A stretch of 64,000 nucleotides of DNA, taken from positions 4,774,001 through 4,838,000 of the forward strand of contig NZ_CP041244.1 in NCBI RefSeq assembly GCF_006547145.1, given 5' to 3'. This DNA is from Actinomadura sp. WMMA1423. GTDB lineage: Bacteria; Actinomycetota; Actinomycetes; Streptosporangiales; Streptosporangiaceae. Made by a program: the position numbers and the translations under genes. The notes beneath the pieces were generated by a model that saw only the letters and a list, made by a program, of their open reading frames with translations, was not told where the DNA came from and did not search any database. Below are positions 1 through 8,415 of this stretch, piece by piece (position 1 is the stretch's first letter; the number at the start of each line of letters is the position of its first letter).

Positions 1-1032
1 TCCCGAGGCCAGATCAATGATCATTTCGTCCCGCAGCACGCCCAGCCGCGTCTTCTCGTCCAGCGCGATGGCGGTCCCCGTCCGCCCCTGCGGATCGGTG
101 ACCTTCCCGAGCGACCGCACCGACGGCAGCCCCGCCAGCATCCGGAACGCCGCCGCCCGCACCGCCGGCTTCACCGGCATGTCCATCACCAGGCCTCGCG
201 CCACGGTGTAGAGCCACCGGTCCGAGGTCATCGGCGCGTCCCCCTCGGTGTCGTGCCCTTCGTACCAGCGCAGCAGCTGGGCCTTGAGCCGCTTCGGGTC
301 GGACGGCAGCGCCCGCAGGTCCTTCATGCTCACATTGCGGCCGAGCCAGAACACCTTGTCGCCGTCGACCAGCGGGGAGCCGGAGAGAGTGCGCGGACCG
401 GGGGACGTCCTCGCCGTGAACTTCTTCAGAGGGCCCTTGGCGCCCGGCGCGACGGGGACCTGGAGCTGGAACGTCCCCGGCGCCCCGGCGCGCCGCCACG
501 CCTCCTCGTCCGCCCTCGTCGCGGGCTTGGCGCCCAGTTCCTGCTGGGCGCCCCACTGCTTGCCACCGGGTCTGCTCGGCGTCCAGCCCTCCTCCTTGCT
601 CCTGACCGCGACCGTGTAGGCACCGCCACCCTTGCCGACCGTGTAGGTGGAGGACGAGACCGTCGTCTGGTACCAGAAGGCCCGCATCGTCTCGGTCTGG
701 CCGTCGGCCTTCTCGGCAGCCGCGAGCAGGACGGTCCGCGCGTCGAGCACCTGCTCGCCGCCTCCGCCCGCCTTGCCCGGCGCGGGCTCGTCCCCGCCGG
801 GGGCGACGAACACCGCCGCCGCGGCGACCGCCCCCGCGGCGACCGCCCCGGCCAGTCCCAGCCCCCAGATCGGCCGCATACGCCGCCGCGCGGGCGCGCC
901 GCCCCCGGCCTCCGAACGCGGCGCGGCCATGGCCCGCGCCAGTTCGGCGCGCCGCACACCCTCGTCCACCCGCGCCCCCGGGTCCAACTCCTCAGGCCTG
1001 GCGTCACGCAGCACCCGCATCACATCCCTCAT
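1..1032 (-). CDS. CU044_5270-like membrane-anchored protein (C-terminus cut)
   Basis: The protein has a cytoplasmic N-terminus of about 55 residues, one membrane segment (about residues 56-77, Ala/Val-rich after an Arg cluster) and a large extracytoplasmic part that runs off the left edge. The start is the ATG inside the first copy of a 54-bp repeat; the reading is Met-Arg-Asp-Val-Met-Arg. It lies immediately downstream of an ECF-type sigma factor on the same strand, the arrangement of actinobacterial CU044_5270-family proteins with their sigma factor. By inference it may be an anti-sigma or sensor partner, but no zinc-binding HxxxCxxC motif is visible in the N-terminus, so a classical ZAS anti-sigma is not supported. 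Family assignment is from overall layout and remembered sequence character. Confidence 0.75.
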   Translation of the reverse strand, partial: MRDVMRVLRDARPEELDPGARVDEGVRRAELARAMAAPRSEAGGGAPARRRMRPIWGLGLAGAVAAGAVAAAAVFVAPGGDEPAPGKAGGGGEQVLDARTVLLAAAEKADGQTETMRAFWYQTTVSSSTYTVGKGGGAYTVAVRSKEEGWTPSRPGGKQWGAQQELGAKPATRADEEAWRRAGAPGTFQLQVPVAPGAKGPLKKFTARTSPGPRTLSGSPLVDGDKVFWLGRNVSMKDLRALPSDPKRLKAQLLRWYEGHDTEGDAPMTSDRWLYTVARGLVMDMPVKPAVRAAAFRMLAGLPSVRSLGKVTDPQGRTGTAIALDEKTRLGVLRDEMIIDLASG

Positions 1033-1205
1033 GCCGTCTCCCTGCGGGGGGACGACCCCCCGCACCCCCCGCTCCGCTCCGCTCATGCCGTGTCCCTGCG
1101 GGGGGACGACCCCCCGCACCCCCCGCTCCGCTCCGCTCATGCCGTCTCCCTGCGGGGGGACGACCCCCCGCACCCCCCGCTCCGCTCCGCTCATGCCGTC
1201 TCCCT
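1031..1205. repeat. 54-bp tandem repeat, three copies plus a 13-bp partial, each with a hairpin
   Basis: Three direct copies (1031-1084, 1085-1138, 1139-1192) differ at one base (copy 2), and the first 13 bases recur at 1193-1205. Each copy holds a perfect 9-bp stem (TGCGGGGGG / CCCCCCGCA) with a 4-base loop, at 1043-1064, 1097-1118 and 1151-1172. On the minus strand every copy ends with an ATGA string. The array lies exactly between the sigma factor stop and the start of the next gene, so a formerly overlapping ATGA stop/start junction appears to have been expanded. Confidence 0.95.
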
Positions 1206-1802
1206 CTTGATGAACCCCACATGCGGACGCGACCCCTGAGCCGCCGCCCCGCCCGCTCCCGGCTCCGCTCCGGTCCGCTCCGGCGGCTCCGGTCGCAGGC
1301 GGGCGTCCGGATCGTCCTCGGCCGCGCGGAGCAGGCGGCGGCGTGCGCGGTGCAGGCGCACCCGCAGCGCGGCCGGCGAGCAGCCGACGACCGCGGCGGC
1401 CTCGCGCGGCGTCAGCCCCTGCCAGGCGATGAGGATCAGGATCTCCCTGTCCCCCTCGGGCAGCGCCGCCATCGCGCGCAGCACCGCGAGCCGCTCGGCC
1501 ACGTCCTCGGCCACGTCGCCCGTCTGGCGCGGCGCCCCCCGGCCGATCTCGGCCGCGAACGACTCGCGCCGCACCCGCGCGCGGTGCCCGTCGCGCAGCA
1601 CGTTGCGCGCGACGCCGAGCAGCCACGGCAGCGGCGGGTCGGGCAGGTCGGGAAACCGCCGCCACGCAACGGCGAAGGTCTCGCTCACCACCTCGTCCGC
1701 GACCTGGCCCCCGGCGCGGGCGGCGGCGTAGGCCCACACGCGCTGGCGGCACTCGTCGTAGATCGCGGTGAAGCGCTGTTCATCGGGGGCCTCGTCTGCC
1801 AC
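1191..1802 (-). CDS. ECF-type RNA polymerase sigma factor
   Basis: This 203-residue protein has the two domains of group IV sigma factors. Region 2 (about residues 8-75) contains the FTAIYDECRQRVWAYAAAR and VSETFAVAWRRF stretches. Region 4 (about 110-165) contains LPEGDREILILIAWQGLTP and a helix-turn-helix ending in VRLHRARRRL. The start is a GTG with GGAGGAG 6-7 bases upstream. Region 4 recognises the -35 element and region 2 the -10 element of dedicated promoters. The gene is followed by the 54-bp repeat and a membrane protein that is probably co-transcribed. It is likely autoregulated, as most ECF factors are, but I could not identify its promoter. Confidence 0.93.
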   Translation of the reverse strand: MADEAPDEQRFTAIYDECRQRVWAYAAARAGGQVADEVVSETFAVAWRRFPDLPDPPLPWLLGVARNVLRDGHRARVRRESFAAEIGRGAPRQTGDVAEDVAERLAVLRAMAALPEGDREILILIAWQGLTPREAAAVVGCSPAALRVRLHRARRRLLRAAEDDPDARLRPEPPERTGAEPGAGGAAAQGSRPHVGFIKRETA

Positions 1803-2012
1803 CGCGTGCTCCTCCGTCCGTTCAGGTCATGTCACGGGGTAGTGGCGCGGGGGACGGCATCGTTACCGGGAGGCGACCAGGTTCGCGCGTTCCGGCGCCC
1901 CTTTCACGGCTCGGCGTGCCCTCCCGGCGCCCGATACCTCTAACATTTGCTCGATGGCAAGGGCCTCCCACCTGACATCGACCCGGCCACGCCGGACAGA
2001 AGGAGCTGAGAC

Positions 2013-3215
2013 ATGGCCGCGATGCCCAGTCGCGGTGCGGAGCGGCTCCTCGGTGTAGCCGGCTCCCCGCACCTCCTTCTCGTCGAGGACGATCCCGGCG
2101 ACGCGTTCCTGTTCGAGGAGCTGCTGACCGAGGCGCAGCCCGGCCTGCGGATCACGGTCGCGGCCACGCTCTCCGAGGCTCTCGCCGCGCTGCGGCCCGA
2201 CATCCAGTGCGTCATCGTCGACCTCTCCCTCCCGGACGCGCGGGGCCTCGACGCCCTCCACCAGGTGCGCGAGCACGCTCCGGCCACCGCCGTGCTCGTG
2301 CTGACCGGGCTCGCGGACGCGCACGTGGGCGTGGCGGCCGTCGCCGCCGGCGCCCAGGACTACCTCGTCAAGCAGGACGTGGACGGCGCGCTGCTCACCC
2401 GGGCGATCAGCTACGCGATCGAGCGCAAGCGCGCCGACGAGTCCGAGCGGCAGCTCGTCGAGGCGCGGGCGCTCAGCAGGGAGAACGCCCGGCTGGAGCG
2501 CGGCCTGCTGCCCGTGCCGATCCTGCACGACCGGGCGCTGCGGCACCACACCCGCTACCGGCCCGGACGCGACCGCGCCCTGCTCGGCGGAGACTTCCAC
2601 GACACGGTGGAGACCGCCGACGGCGCCGTGCACGCCGTGATCGGCGACGTGAGCGGGCACGGCGCCGACGAGGCGTCGCTCGGCGTCCGGCTCCGCATGG
2701 CCTGGCGGACGCTCGTCCTCGCCGGGCACACGGGCTCGGGGCTCCTCGACACGCTCGACGCCGTCCTGCAGCACGAGCGGTGGAGCGACGAGATCTTCAC
2801 GACCCTCTGCATGGTGACGATCGCGCCCGACCGGCGCGCCGCCCGCGTGTACCGCGCCGGGCATCCGTGCCCGGTGTTCTTCTCCCCCGGTGGCGTGGAG
2901 GCCCTCCCGGACGAGCCGCGAGGCCCGGCGCTCGGGCTGCTGCCCGGCGCCCGGTGGCCGTGCGTCGACCTGGAGCTCGGCGACGAGTGGGGCCTGCTGC
3001 TCTACACCGACGGGCTCATCGAGGGGCAGGCGGGCGACGACGGCGGCCACCTCGACCTGGCCGGCCTGCTGCAGCTGGCCAAGGCGGCGCACGAGGACGG
3101 GAGGCGCGGCGACGTGCTCGTGGACGGGCTCATCGCGGAGGCGGAACGGCTGAACGGGGACGTCCTGGCCGATGACCTCGCACTGCTGCTGCTGAGCCGC
3201 GGAGGCGACCTGTGA
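2013..3215 (+). CDS. Response regulator receiver-SpoIIE phosphatase
   Basis: This 400-residue protein begins with a receiver domain (about residues 18-135). The acidic pocket is at VEDD (24-27), the phospho-acceptor Asp70 lies in VIVDLSLPD, and the conserved Lys is in QDYLVKQ. A linker helix follows (about 140-175), then a PP2C-type SpoIIE phosphatase domain (about 180-398) with the metal-binding GGDFHD and GDVSGHG motifs. The ATG follows AAGGAG at a good distance. Proteins of this build dephosphorylate anti-sigma-factor antagonists (RsbV/SpoIIAA type) when the receiver is phosphorylated. The next gene, a histidine kinase, overlaps by 4 nt (GTGA), so the two form a coupled kinase-regulator unit with a phosphatase output. 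Confidence 0.95.
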   Translation: MAAMPSRGAERLLGVAGSPHLLLVEDDPGDAFLFEELLTEAQPGLRITVAATLSEALAALRPDIQCVIVDLSLPDARGLDALHQVREHAPATAVLVLTGLADAHVGVAAVAAGAQDYLVKQDVDGALLTRAISYAIERKRADESERQLVEARALSRENARLERGLLPVPILHDRALRHHTRYRPGRDRALLGGDFHDTVETADGAVHAVIGDVSGHGADEASLGVRLRMAWRTLVLAGHTGSGLLDTLDAVLQHERWSDEIFTTLCMVTIAPDRRAARVYRAGHPCPVFFSPGGVEALPDEPRGPALGLLPGARWPCVDLELGDEWGLLLYTDGLIEGQAGDDGGHLDLAGLLQLAKAAHEDGRRGDVLVDGLIAEAERLNGDVLADDLALLLLSRGGDL

Positions 3216-4864
3216 CCGCCACCGCGTCCGGCGCGTCCGCCGGCGCGGCCGAGGAGCCGCGGCCCGCCGGGCCGGGCGCCGTGCTTCCCGGCGCGGGGAT
3301 CCCCGAGGGCCAGGGCATGGGCCGCGTCCGGCTCGTCCAGATCTACCGGGTCGGCTCGCTCGTCCTCGGCGCCCTCCTGCTGGCCGCGTTCGTGCAGGCC
3401 GGGTTCGCGCTGTACGGGAACGAGCAGGCCCGCGACGTCCTGATCGAGCAGGTCGACCCGGCGACGCTGGAGCAGTTCCGGCTGTCGACGGCCGTCACCG
3501 CCCAGGACATGGCCATTCGCGCGTACGCGGAGGAGGGCGGGCGCCAGTACGTCGACCAGTACCGGGCCGCCGTGCGCCAGGAGGCGGCCTCCGCCGCCCG
3601 CATGCGTCGGCTCCTCGCCGGGGTGCCGGGCCACGAGGAGGTCGACCGGCTCCTCGACAAGGCCACCGCCGACTCGCGCGCCTGGCGGGCCGGGTTCGCC
3701 GACCGGATCGCGGACGGGCCGGGCGGGCAGGGAATCGACCGCGCCGAGAGCCGGCTCGCGGGCCGGCTGCTCGTGCAGGCGCGCGGCGACATGACGCCGC
3801 TCCAGACCGGTCTCACCCGCATGCACGACCGGGCCGCCGCGGAGCTGAACTCCCGCGCGAGGACCGCCCAGTGGTCCACGTTCGCCGCGCTCGCCATGGT
3901 CGTCGTGGCCGCGCTGCTGCTCGCCGTCGTGTTCCGCAGGACGATGCTGACCCCGGTGTCGACGCTGACCGAACGCGTGCGCGCCGTCTCCCAGGGCGAC
4001 TTCGGGCACCGCCTCGACGTCCCCGGCCCGGCGGAGATCAACGAGCTGGCGGCGATCATCGACGCGATGCGCGCCCGGATCATCGACGAGTGGCGCAGCA
4101 GCGAGGACAAGACCCGCCTGCTCGACGAGCAGACCGAGGAACTGCGCCGCTCCAACGCCGAGCTGGAGCAGTTCGCCTACGTCGCGAGCCACGACCTCCA
4201 GGAGCCGCTGCGCAAGGTCGCCAGCTTCTGCCAGCTGATCGAGCGCCGGTACGGCGACCAGCTCGACGAGCGCGGGCGGCAGTACATCGAGTTCGCGGTG
4301 GACGGCGCCAAGCGCATGCAGGCCCTCATCAACGACCTGCTCAGCTTCTCCCGCGTCGGGCGGATGTCGCGCCCCGAGGACTCGGTCGACCTCGGCGACG
4401 TCGTCCGGCACGCGCTGGACAACCTGTCCACGCTGCGCGAGGAGACCGGCGCCGAGGTGGAGGTGCCGGAGCTGCCCGACGTCCCCGGCGACCGGACCCA
4501 GCTGGTCCAGCTGTTCCAGAACCTCGTCGGCAACGCGATCAAGTTCCGCCGGGAGGGCGTCCCGCCCCGCGTGGTCATCGACGTCCGCCGCGCCGGGGAC
4601 GAGTGGGAGTTCGGCTGCTCCGACAACGGCATCGGCATCGAGCCCCGCTACGCCGAGCGGATCTTCCTCATCTTCCAGCGGCTGCACACCCGCGAGGAGT
4701 ACTCCGGCACGGGCATCGGCCTGGCGCTGTGCAAGAAGATCGTGGAGTACCACGGCGGCCGGATATGGCTCGACACCGACGAGCGCGGCGACACCCCCGG
4801 GACCACGTTCCGCTGGACGCTGCCCGCCCAGCCGTCCACCGGCGACGCGGAGCCCGATGAGTGA
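3212..4864 (+). CDS. Membrane sensor histidine kinase (HAMP, HisKA, HATPase)
   Basis: This 550-residue protein has a proline-rich cytoplasmic start, a first membrane segment near residues 46-68, an extracytoplasmic helical sensor of about 150 residues, a second membrane segment near 222-243 and a HAMP linker. The dimerisation box FAYVASHDLQEPLRK contains the phospho-accepting His327. The ATPase domain has an N box (NLVGNAIKF), a G1 box (DNGIGI) and a G2 box (GTGIGLALCKKI). The HisKA sequence resembles bacteriophytochrome-type kinases, but no photosensory domain is present. The GTG start overlaps the stop of the receiver-phosphatase gene, its likely phosphotransfer partner. The signal is unknown; the sensor looks like a CHASE3-type four-helix bundle. 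Confidence 0.95.
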   Translation: MTATASGASAGAAEEPRPAGPGAVLPGAGIPEGQGMGRVRLVQIYRVGSLVLGALLLAAFVQAGFALYGNEQARDVLIEQVDPATLEQFRLSTAVTAQDMAIRAYAEEGGRQYVDQYRAAVRQEAASAARMRRLLAGVPGHEEVDRLLDKATADSRAWRAGFADRIADGPGGQGIDRAESRLAGRLLVQARGDMTPLQTGLTRMHDRAAAELNSRARTAQWSTFAALAMVVVAALLLAVVFRRTMLTPVSTLTERVRAVSQGDFGHRLDVPGPAEINELAAIIDAMRARIIDEWRSSEDKTRLLDEQTEELRRSNAELEQFAYVASHDLQEPLRKVASFCQLIERRYGDQLDERGRQYIEFAVDGAKRMQALINDLLSFSRVGRMSRPEDSVDLGDVVRHALDNLSTLREETGAEVEVPELPDVPGDRTQLVQLFQNLVGNAIKFRREGVPPRVVIDVRRAGDEWEFGCSDNGIGIEPRYAERIFLIFQRLHTREEYSGTGIGLALCKKIVEYHGGRIWLDTDERGDTPGTTFRWTLPAQPSTGDAEPDE

Positions 4865-4925
4865 GGGCGCGCGCGGCCTCACCTGACCGGGTCTGGCGCC
4901 TCCGCCGGCCTCCGGGCCGGGGGCG

Positions 4926-6101
4926 TCAGTCCTCCCGGGCGCCGACGTCGGCCGTCGGTCCGATCCAGTCGACGCACACGATCACGGCGTCGTCGGCCGG
5001 TTCGGTGCCCTCGTGGAAGCCGACGTAGTGCCGGACCATGGTGCGCACGGCCTCGGGCGGCTCCTGCAGCCGGGTGTCGCGCATCGCCTGGGGCAGCCCG
5101 GCCTCCCCGTAGAGGGCCCCAGCGGGAGACCGCGCGCCGTGCACGCCGTCGCTGACGACGACCAGCCGGTCACCCGGTTCGACGGCGAACTCCTGCGGCA
5201 CGTACCGGGTGTCGCCGAACATCCCGAGCGGCATCTGGGCCTCGAACCCGATCCGCTCGGTGGTGCCGCCCCGCATCCGGTGGATCGTCGGCGAGCCCGC
5301 GTCGATGGCCCGGACCCGCCCGCCCCGGAGGTCGAACTCCAGCAGCAGCGCGTCGACGAGCCGCTCGCCCCGGTGGCGTCCGAACACCGCCTCGTCGGCG
5401 AGCTCGGCCTGCTCGACGAGGTCGCCGCCGGACCGGCGGGCGTTGCGCAGCGCGCTGATCGCCAGGTGGGTGAGCTCCGCGGACTCGGTGCCCGACCCCA
5501 TCCCGTTGCTGACGGTCAGCGTGAACCGCTCACCGGACGTCGCCCAGTCGAACGAGTCGCCCCACACCGCGTACGCGGGCTCCAGCTGGCCCGCGAAGCA
5601 GAGCTCGGCGGCCCGGTAGGCGGGCGCGGGCAGCAGGTCCCACTGCATCTCGGCGGCCAGCGTCAGCCGGGTCCGCCGGCGCAGCCGCCGGTACATGTCG
5701 GTGGCCTGATCGGCGATCTTGAGGCCGCGGGCAAGCACCCCGGCGATGTCGTCCAGCCAGGACGGCTCGCCGTCCGGGAACCGCACCGACAGGACCCCGA
5801 TCCGCTCGCCCTTCACGGCCAGCGGCAGGTGGGCGAGCCCGGCGCCGTCCTCCCGGACGGTCCGCTGCGACGCGAACGCCCGCCCCGGCGCCGTGTTGTC
5901 GACCGGGACGTCCTCGCCGGTCGAGCGCGTCCTGACGAGGAAGGCCTGCCGGTAGTCGATCATCAGGACCTCGGCGTCCACGCCGCCCGCGTAGCGGTCG
6001 AGCACCTCGGCCGCGACGGCGATCACCTCGTTCGGCGGGGCCGCCCAGATCGCCTTCCGGGCCGCCTCGAACGGCTCTTCCTCAGCGGGTGCACCGCGCA
6101 T
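4926..6101 (-). CDS. GAF-SpoIIE family protein phosphatase
   Basis: The product is about 391 residues. The N-terminal half (about residues 10-165) looks like a GAF sensor (VAAEVLDRYAGGVDAEVLMIDYRQAFLV, then LPLAVKGERIGVLSVRF), followed by a helical linker and a PP2C/SpoIIE domain (about 185-380) ending in a conserved LVVVSDGVHGAR. The usual GGDxYD is altered: the sequence reads WGDSFDW, retaining Asp residues. I chose the ATG at 6101 because AGGAG lies just upstream; an upstream in-frame ATG at 6179 would add 26 residues. It is divergent from a MarR gene and lies near the receiver-phosphatase/kinase pair, so it may feed the same anti-sigma network. Confidence 0.88.
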   Translation of the reverse strand: MRGAPAEEEPFEAARKAIWAAPPNEVIAVAAEVLDRYAGGVDAEVLMIDYRQAFLVRTRSTGEDVPVDNTAPGRAFASQRTVREDGAGLAHLPLAVKGERIGVLSVRFPDGEPSWLDDIAGVLARGLKIADQATDMYRRLRRRTRLTLAAEMQWDLLPAPAYRAAELCFAGQLEPAYAVWGDSFDWATSGERFTLTVSNGMGSGTESAELTHLAISALRNARRSGGDLVEQAELADEAVFGRHRGERLVDALLLEFDLRGGRVRAIDAGSPTIHRMRGGTTERIGFEAQMPLGMFGDTRYVPQEFAVEPGDRLVVVSDGVHGARSPAGALYGEAGLPQAMRDTRLQEPPEAVRTMVRHYVGFHEGTEPADDAVIVCVDWIGPTADVGARED

Positions 6102-6196
6102 CTCGCTCCTCGCCTCGCCGCCGCCCGGTCCCGGAGGCCGGCGGACCCGCAGGTCCCGGGATGCCGTTGGCGACGTCATATGTAACAGTGGAGGGC

Positions 6197-6670
6197 ATGG
6201 TGGCCACGTCGGGTGAGGGCGCCGCGGAATCCGCGGCCGCGCTCGACGATGCGGCGTCCACCCTGTTGAACGTCTGGTCTCGCGCCCACAATGCCCCGGA
6301 TGTCCCTATTCCGTCCACGCAACTGCGGGCGCTGTTCGTCCTGGAGCGGGGCCCGGTCAACATCAGCAGCCTCGCGGGCGAGCTCGACGCGCTGGTGTCC
6401 TCGGCGAGCCGGCTGTGCGACCGGCTGGAGGCCGCCGGGCTGCTGTCGCGCGACCCGGGCCGCGACCGGCGCCAGGTCACCGTCCGGCTGAGCACCGACG
6501 GGCAGGCCCTGCTCGACCGGCTCCGGCTGCGGCGCCGCGAGGAGCTCACCCGCGTGCTCGCGGAGATGCCCGCGCCCGCGCAGGCCGCGCTGCTGTGGGG
6601 GCTCGCCGAGTTCCACGCGGCGGCCACCCGGCCCGACGACGACGGCGGTTCGCTCTCCATGCTCGCCTGA
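6197..6670 (+). CDS. MarR family transcriptional regulator
   Basis: This winged-helix protein of 157 residues has the MarR core: LRALFVLERGPVNISSLAGELDALVSSASRLCDRLEAAGLL is the helix-turn-helix and RDPGRDRRQVTVRLSTDG the wing. The ATG at 6197 follows GTGGAGGG; a much earlier in-frame ATG at 6089 would overlap the divergent phosphatase gene and is less likely. The roughly 95-bp shared intergenic region is the obvious place for autoregulation and for control of the SpoIIE gene. The ligand is unknown. Confidence 0.88.
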   Translation: MVATSGEGAAESAAALDDAASTLLNVWSRAHNAPDVPIPSTQLRALFVLERGPVNISSLAGELDALVSSASRLCDRLEAAGLLSRDPGRDRRQVTVRLSTDGQALLDRLRLRRREELTRVLAEMPAPAQAALLWGLAEFHAAATRPDDDGGSLSMLA

Positions 6671-6721
6671 CCCCCGTCCATGAAATCCGATTTCCCGGAA
6701 AAGCCGTGACCCTCCGCAAAG

Positions 6722-6760
6722 CGCCTTGCAAATAGAGCATTATCTGCATTTACAAAGGCG
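6722..6760. promoter_or_regulatory. AT-rich imperfect palindrome upstream of the L,D-transpeptidase
   Basis: The left arm CGCCTTGCAAAT (6722-6733) and right arm ATTTACAAAGGCG (6748-6760) are complementary except for one mismatch and one extra base. The centre is strikingly A/T-rich for this genome. The element lies 63 bp before the next start codon and 50 bp after the MarR stop, and fits a dimeric repressor site. MarR is the nearest candidate binder; that is inference. Confidence 0.45.
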
Positions 6761-6823
6761 GGCTCCGGAACGTTTTCGCCATTCTCCATACGGCCGCCAC
6801 CACCACTACTAACATCCCGGCCC

Positions 6824-7657
6824 ATGGCGACCACACGTGCCCCGCGGCATTACCTGCGCGCCGCCACCGCGGGCGGGCTCACCGCCGCACTGCTCCTCTC
6901 CGCCGGTGGATGCGGCGGATCCTCCACCGGGCACACCAGCGCGTCGGCCGGAACCAGGGGCGGGAACGCGGCCGGAAACGAGGGCGGGGACGCGGCGGCG
7001 ACCGGCAGGGTCCCCGACGCGACGACCTTCAAGACCCTCTCCGGCGCACCGGCCGACACCACGCCCGACGGGGCCACCGACGGGCTCGTCGTCCACCCGA
7101 CCAGCCCGGCACCGGTGTTCGACCGCCCGGCCGGGCACCGCTTCGCCACCCTTCCCACCACCGAACTGGGCGGCCCCACCTGGGTGCCCGTGGTGGAGAC
7201 GTCGGGCGACTGGCGGCGGGTGCTGCTGCCGAGCCGCCCGAACGGGGCGACCGGCTGGGTCCCCGGTACCGCCCTGATGACAGCGCACACGCCCTACACG
7301 GTCCGCGTCGACCTCACCCGGCGGCGGCTCGTCCTCGAAAGGTCCGCGCGCCCGATCGGCCGCTGGCGCGTCGCGGTGGGCGGCGCCAAGACCCCGACAC
7401 CGACCGGGCGGACGTTCGTCATGGCGACGCTCGCCCCGGAGAAGAAGACGCCGAGCCCCATCGTCCTGCCGCTCGGTGCCCACTCGGCCACCCTCGACAC
7501 CTTCGGCGGTGGTCCCGGCACCGTCGCCCTGCACGGCTGGTCCGACGCCTCGGTGTTCGGCAAGGCCGTCACGCACGGGTGCGTGCGCGTACCCGCGGAC
7601 GCGCTGAAGGCGCTGTCCCGCGTCCCGCTCGGTTCCCTGGTGTTCATCACGGCCTGA
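6824..7657 (+). CDS. L,D-transpeptidase lipoprotein (YkuD domain, SH3-like linker)
   Basis: This 277-residue protein has a lipoprotein-type signal (Arg-rich start, hydrophobic run, LLLSAGGC, probable lipidated Cys near residue 29), a Gly/Thr-rich spacer, an SH3-like region (about 88-150: VVHPTSPAPVFDRPAG... WVPVVETSGDWRRV) and a C-terminal YkuD domain (about 155-277). The catalytic signature is complete, with HGWSD and THGCVR (Cys near 253). Such enzymes form 3-3 cross-links between peptidoglycan stem peptides outside the membrane. It has no clear Shine-Dalgarno sequence, so translation may be leaderless. The next gene, also exported, starts 45 bp downstream. Confidence 0.93.
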   Translation: MATTRAPRHYLRAATAGGLTAALLLSAGGCGGSSTGHTSASAGTRGGNAAGNEGGDAAATGRVPDATTFKTLSGAPADTTPDGATDGLVVHPTSPAPVFDRPAGHRFATLPTTELGGPTWVPVVETSGDWRRVLLPSRPNGATGWVPGTALMTAHTPYTVRVDLTRRRLVLERSARPIGRWRVAVGGAKTPTPTGRTFVMATLAPEKKTPSPIVLPLGAHSATLDTFGGGPGTVALHGWSDASVFGKAVTHGCVRVPADALKALSRVPLGSLVFITA

Positions 7658-7702
7658 CCGGCCGGCACCGTCCCCAGCTCTCACGAGAATCGGAGTAAGT
7701 TC

Positions 7703-8359
7703 ATGCGTCACATCCATGCCACCAAGCGCCTCGCCACGGCCGGACTCCTCGCCACCGGCATCGTCGCGGCCCCGGCCCCGGCGACGGCGTTCGCCGCCGC
7801 ACCCGGGGGCGAGGGATCCGCGTACGGGCTGACCGCGACCGGTCCGATCGCCATCCCGCCCATACCGGCCGTATCGTCCAGCACGGGACCTGTCAGCAAG
7901 AGCCTGCTCCGCGAGGACCGCACCAAACTGGTCAAGGCGTCCGCGCTGGACGTGAACGCCTCCGCCGCGCGGGCCAGTTCGGCCGTCGCGCACCTGTCCG
8001 TCCCGTCCGCGAAGCTGCTGGCGGACGCCGTCACCGCCAAGTGCACGGCCGGACGCGGCGACGCCCACCTCGCCCGCGCCACGATCGCAGGCCGACGGCT
8101 GGACGTGTCCCCGCCGCCCAACACCACCATCCCGGTCGACGTCGACGGCCTCGGCCGGACGGCCCTGACCCTCAACAAGCAGCAGCGCATGCCCGACGGC
8201 CGCCTCGCCGTCACGGGCATGGAACTCGCCCTGCCCGGCAAGAAGGGCGCCGTCCGGGTCGCGTCCGCCACCTGCGGCAAGGCCGCCGGCCCGGCGCACG
8301 GCCCGTCCGAGGCGCCCAAGCCGACCCCGGTCAAGCACGACCTGCCGGTCACCGGCTGA
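7703..8359 (+). CDS. Exported choice-of-anchor-P-like protein ending in LPVTG
   Basis: This 218-residue protein has a Sec signal peptide (cleavage probably after the AFA/AAP region near residue 33), then a domain beginning GSAYGLTATGPIAIPPIPAV, which resembles actinobacterial choice-of-anchor P or SCO1860-type surface proteins. Two Cys residues (KCTAG and ATCGK) could form a disulphide. The last residues are KHDLPVTG followed directly by the stop. The sortase motif is present, but the hydrophobic segment and positive tail needed for sorting are absent in this frame. It may therefore be released or held another way. The start follows GGAGTAAGTTC. A strong terminator lies just downstream. Confidence 0.75.
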   Translation: MRHIHATKRLATAGLLATGIVAAPAPATAFAAAPGGEGSAYGLTATGPIAIPPIPAVSSSTGPVSKSLLREDRTKLVKASALDVNASAARASSAVAHLSVPSAKLLADAVTAKCTAGRGDAHLARATIAGRRLDVSPPPNTTIPVDVDGLGRTALTLNKQQRMPDGRLAVTGMELALPGKKGAVRVASATCGKAAGPAHGPSEAPKPTPVKHDLPVTG

Positions 8360-8374
8360 CCGTCCCGCGATCCA

Positions 8375-8404
8375 CGGCCCGGTGGGCACCCGCCCACCGG
8401 GCCG
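8375..8404. terminator. Bidirectional intrinsic terminator hairpin
   Basis: A perfect 13-bp stem (8375-8387 with 8392-8404, arms CGGCCCGGTGGGC / GCCCACCGGGCCG) and a 4-base loop lie between the convergent stops of the LPVTG protein and the RsbW-like ATPase. There is no U tract, as is common for actinobacterial terminators. Confidence 0.85.
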
Positions 8405-8415
8405 CCGTATGCCCG

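Noticed and set aside
1031..1205. Regular repeats near the left end as a CRISPR array
   Set aside because: The 54-bp units are directly adjacent with no variable spacers, and no cas genes are present.
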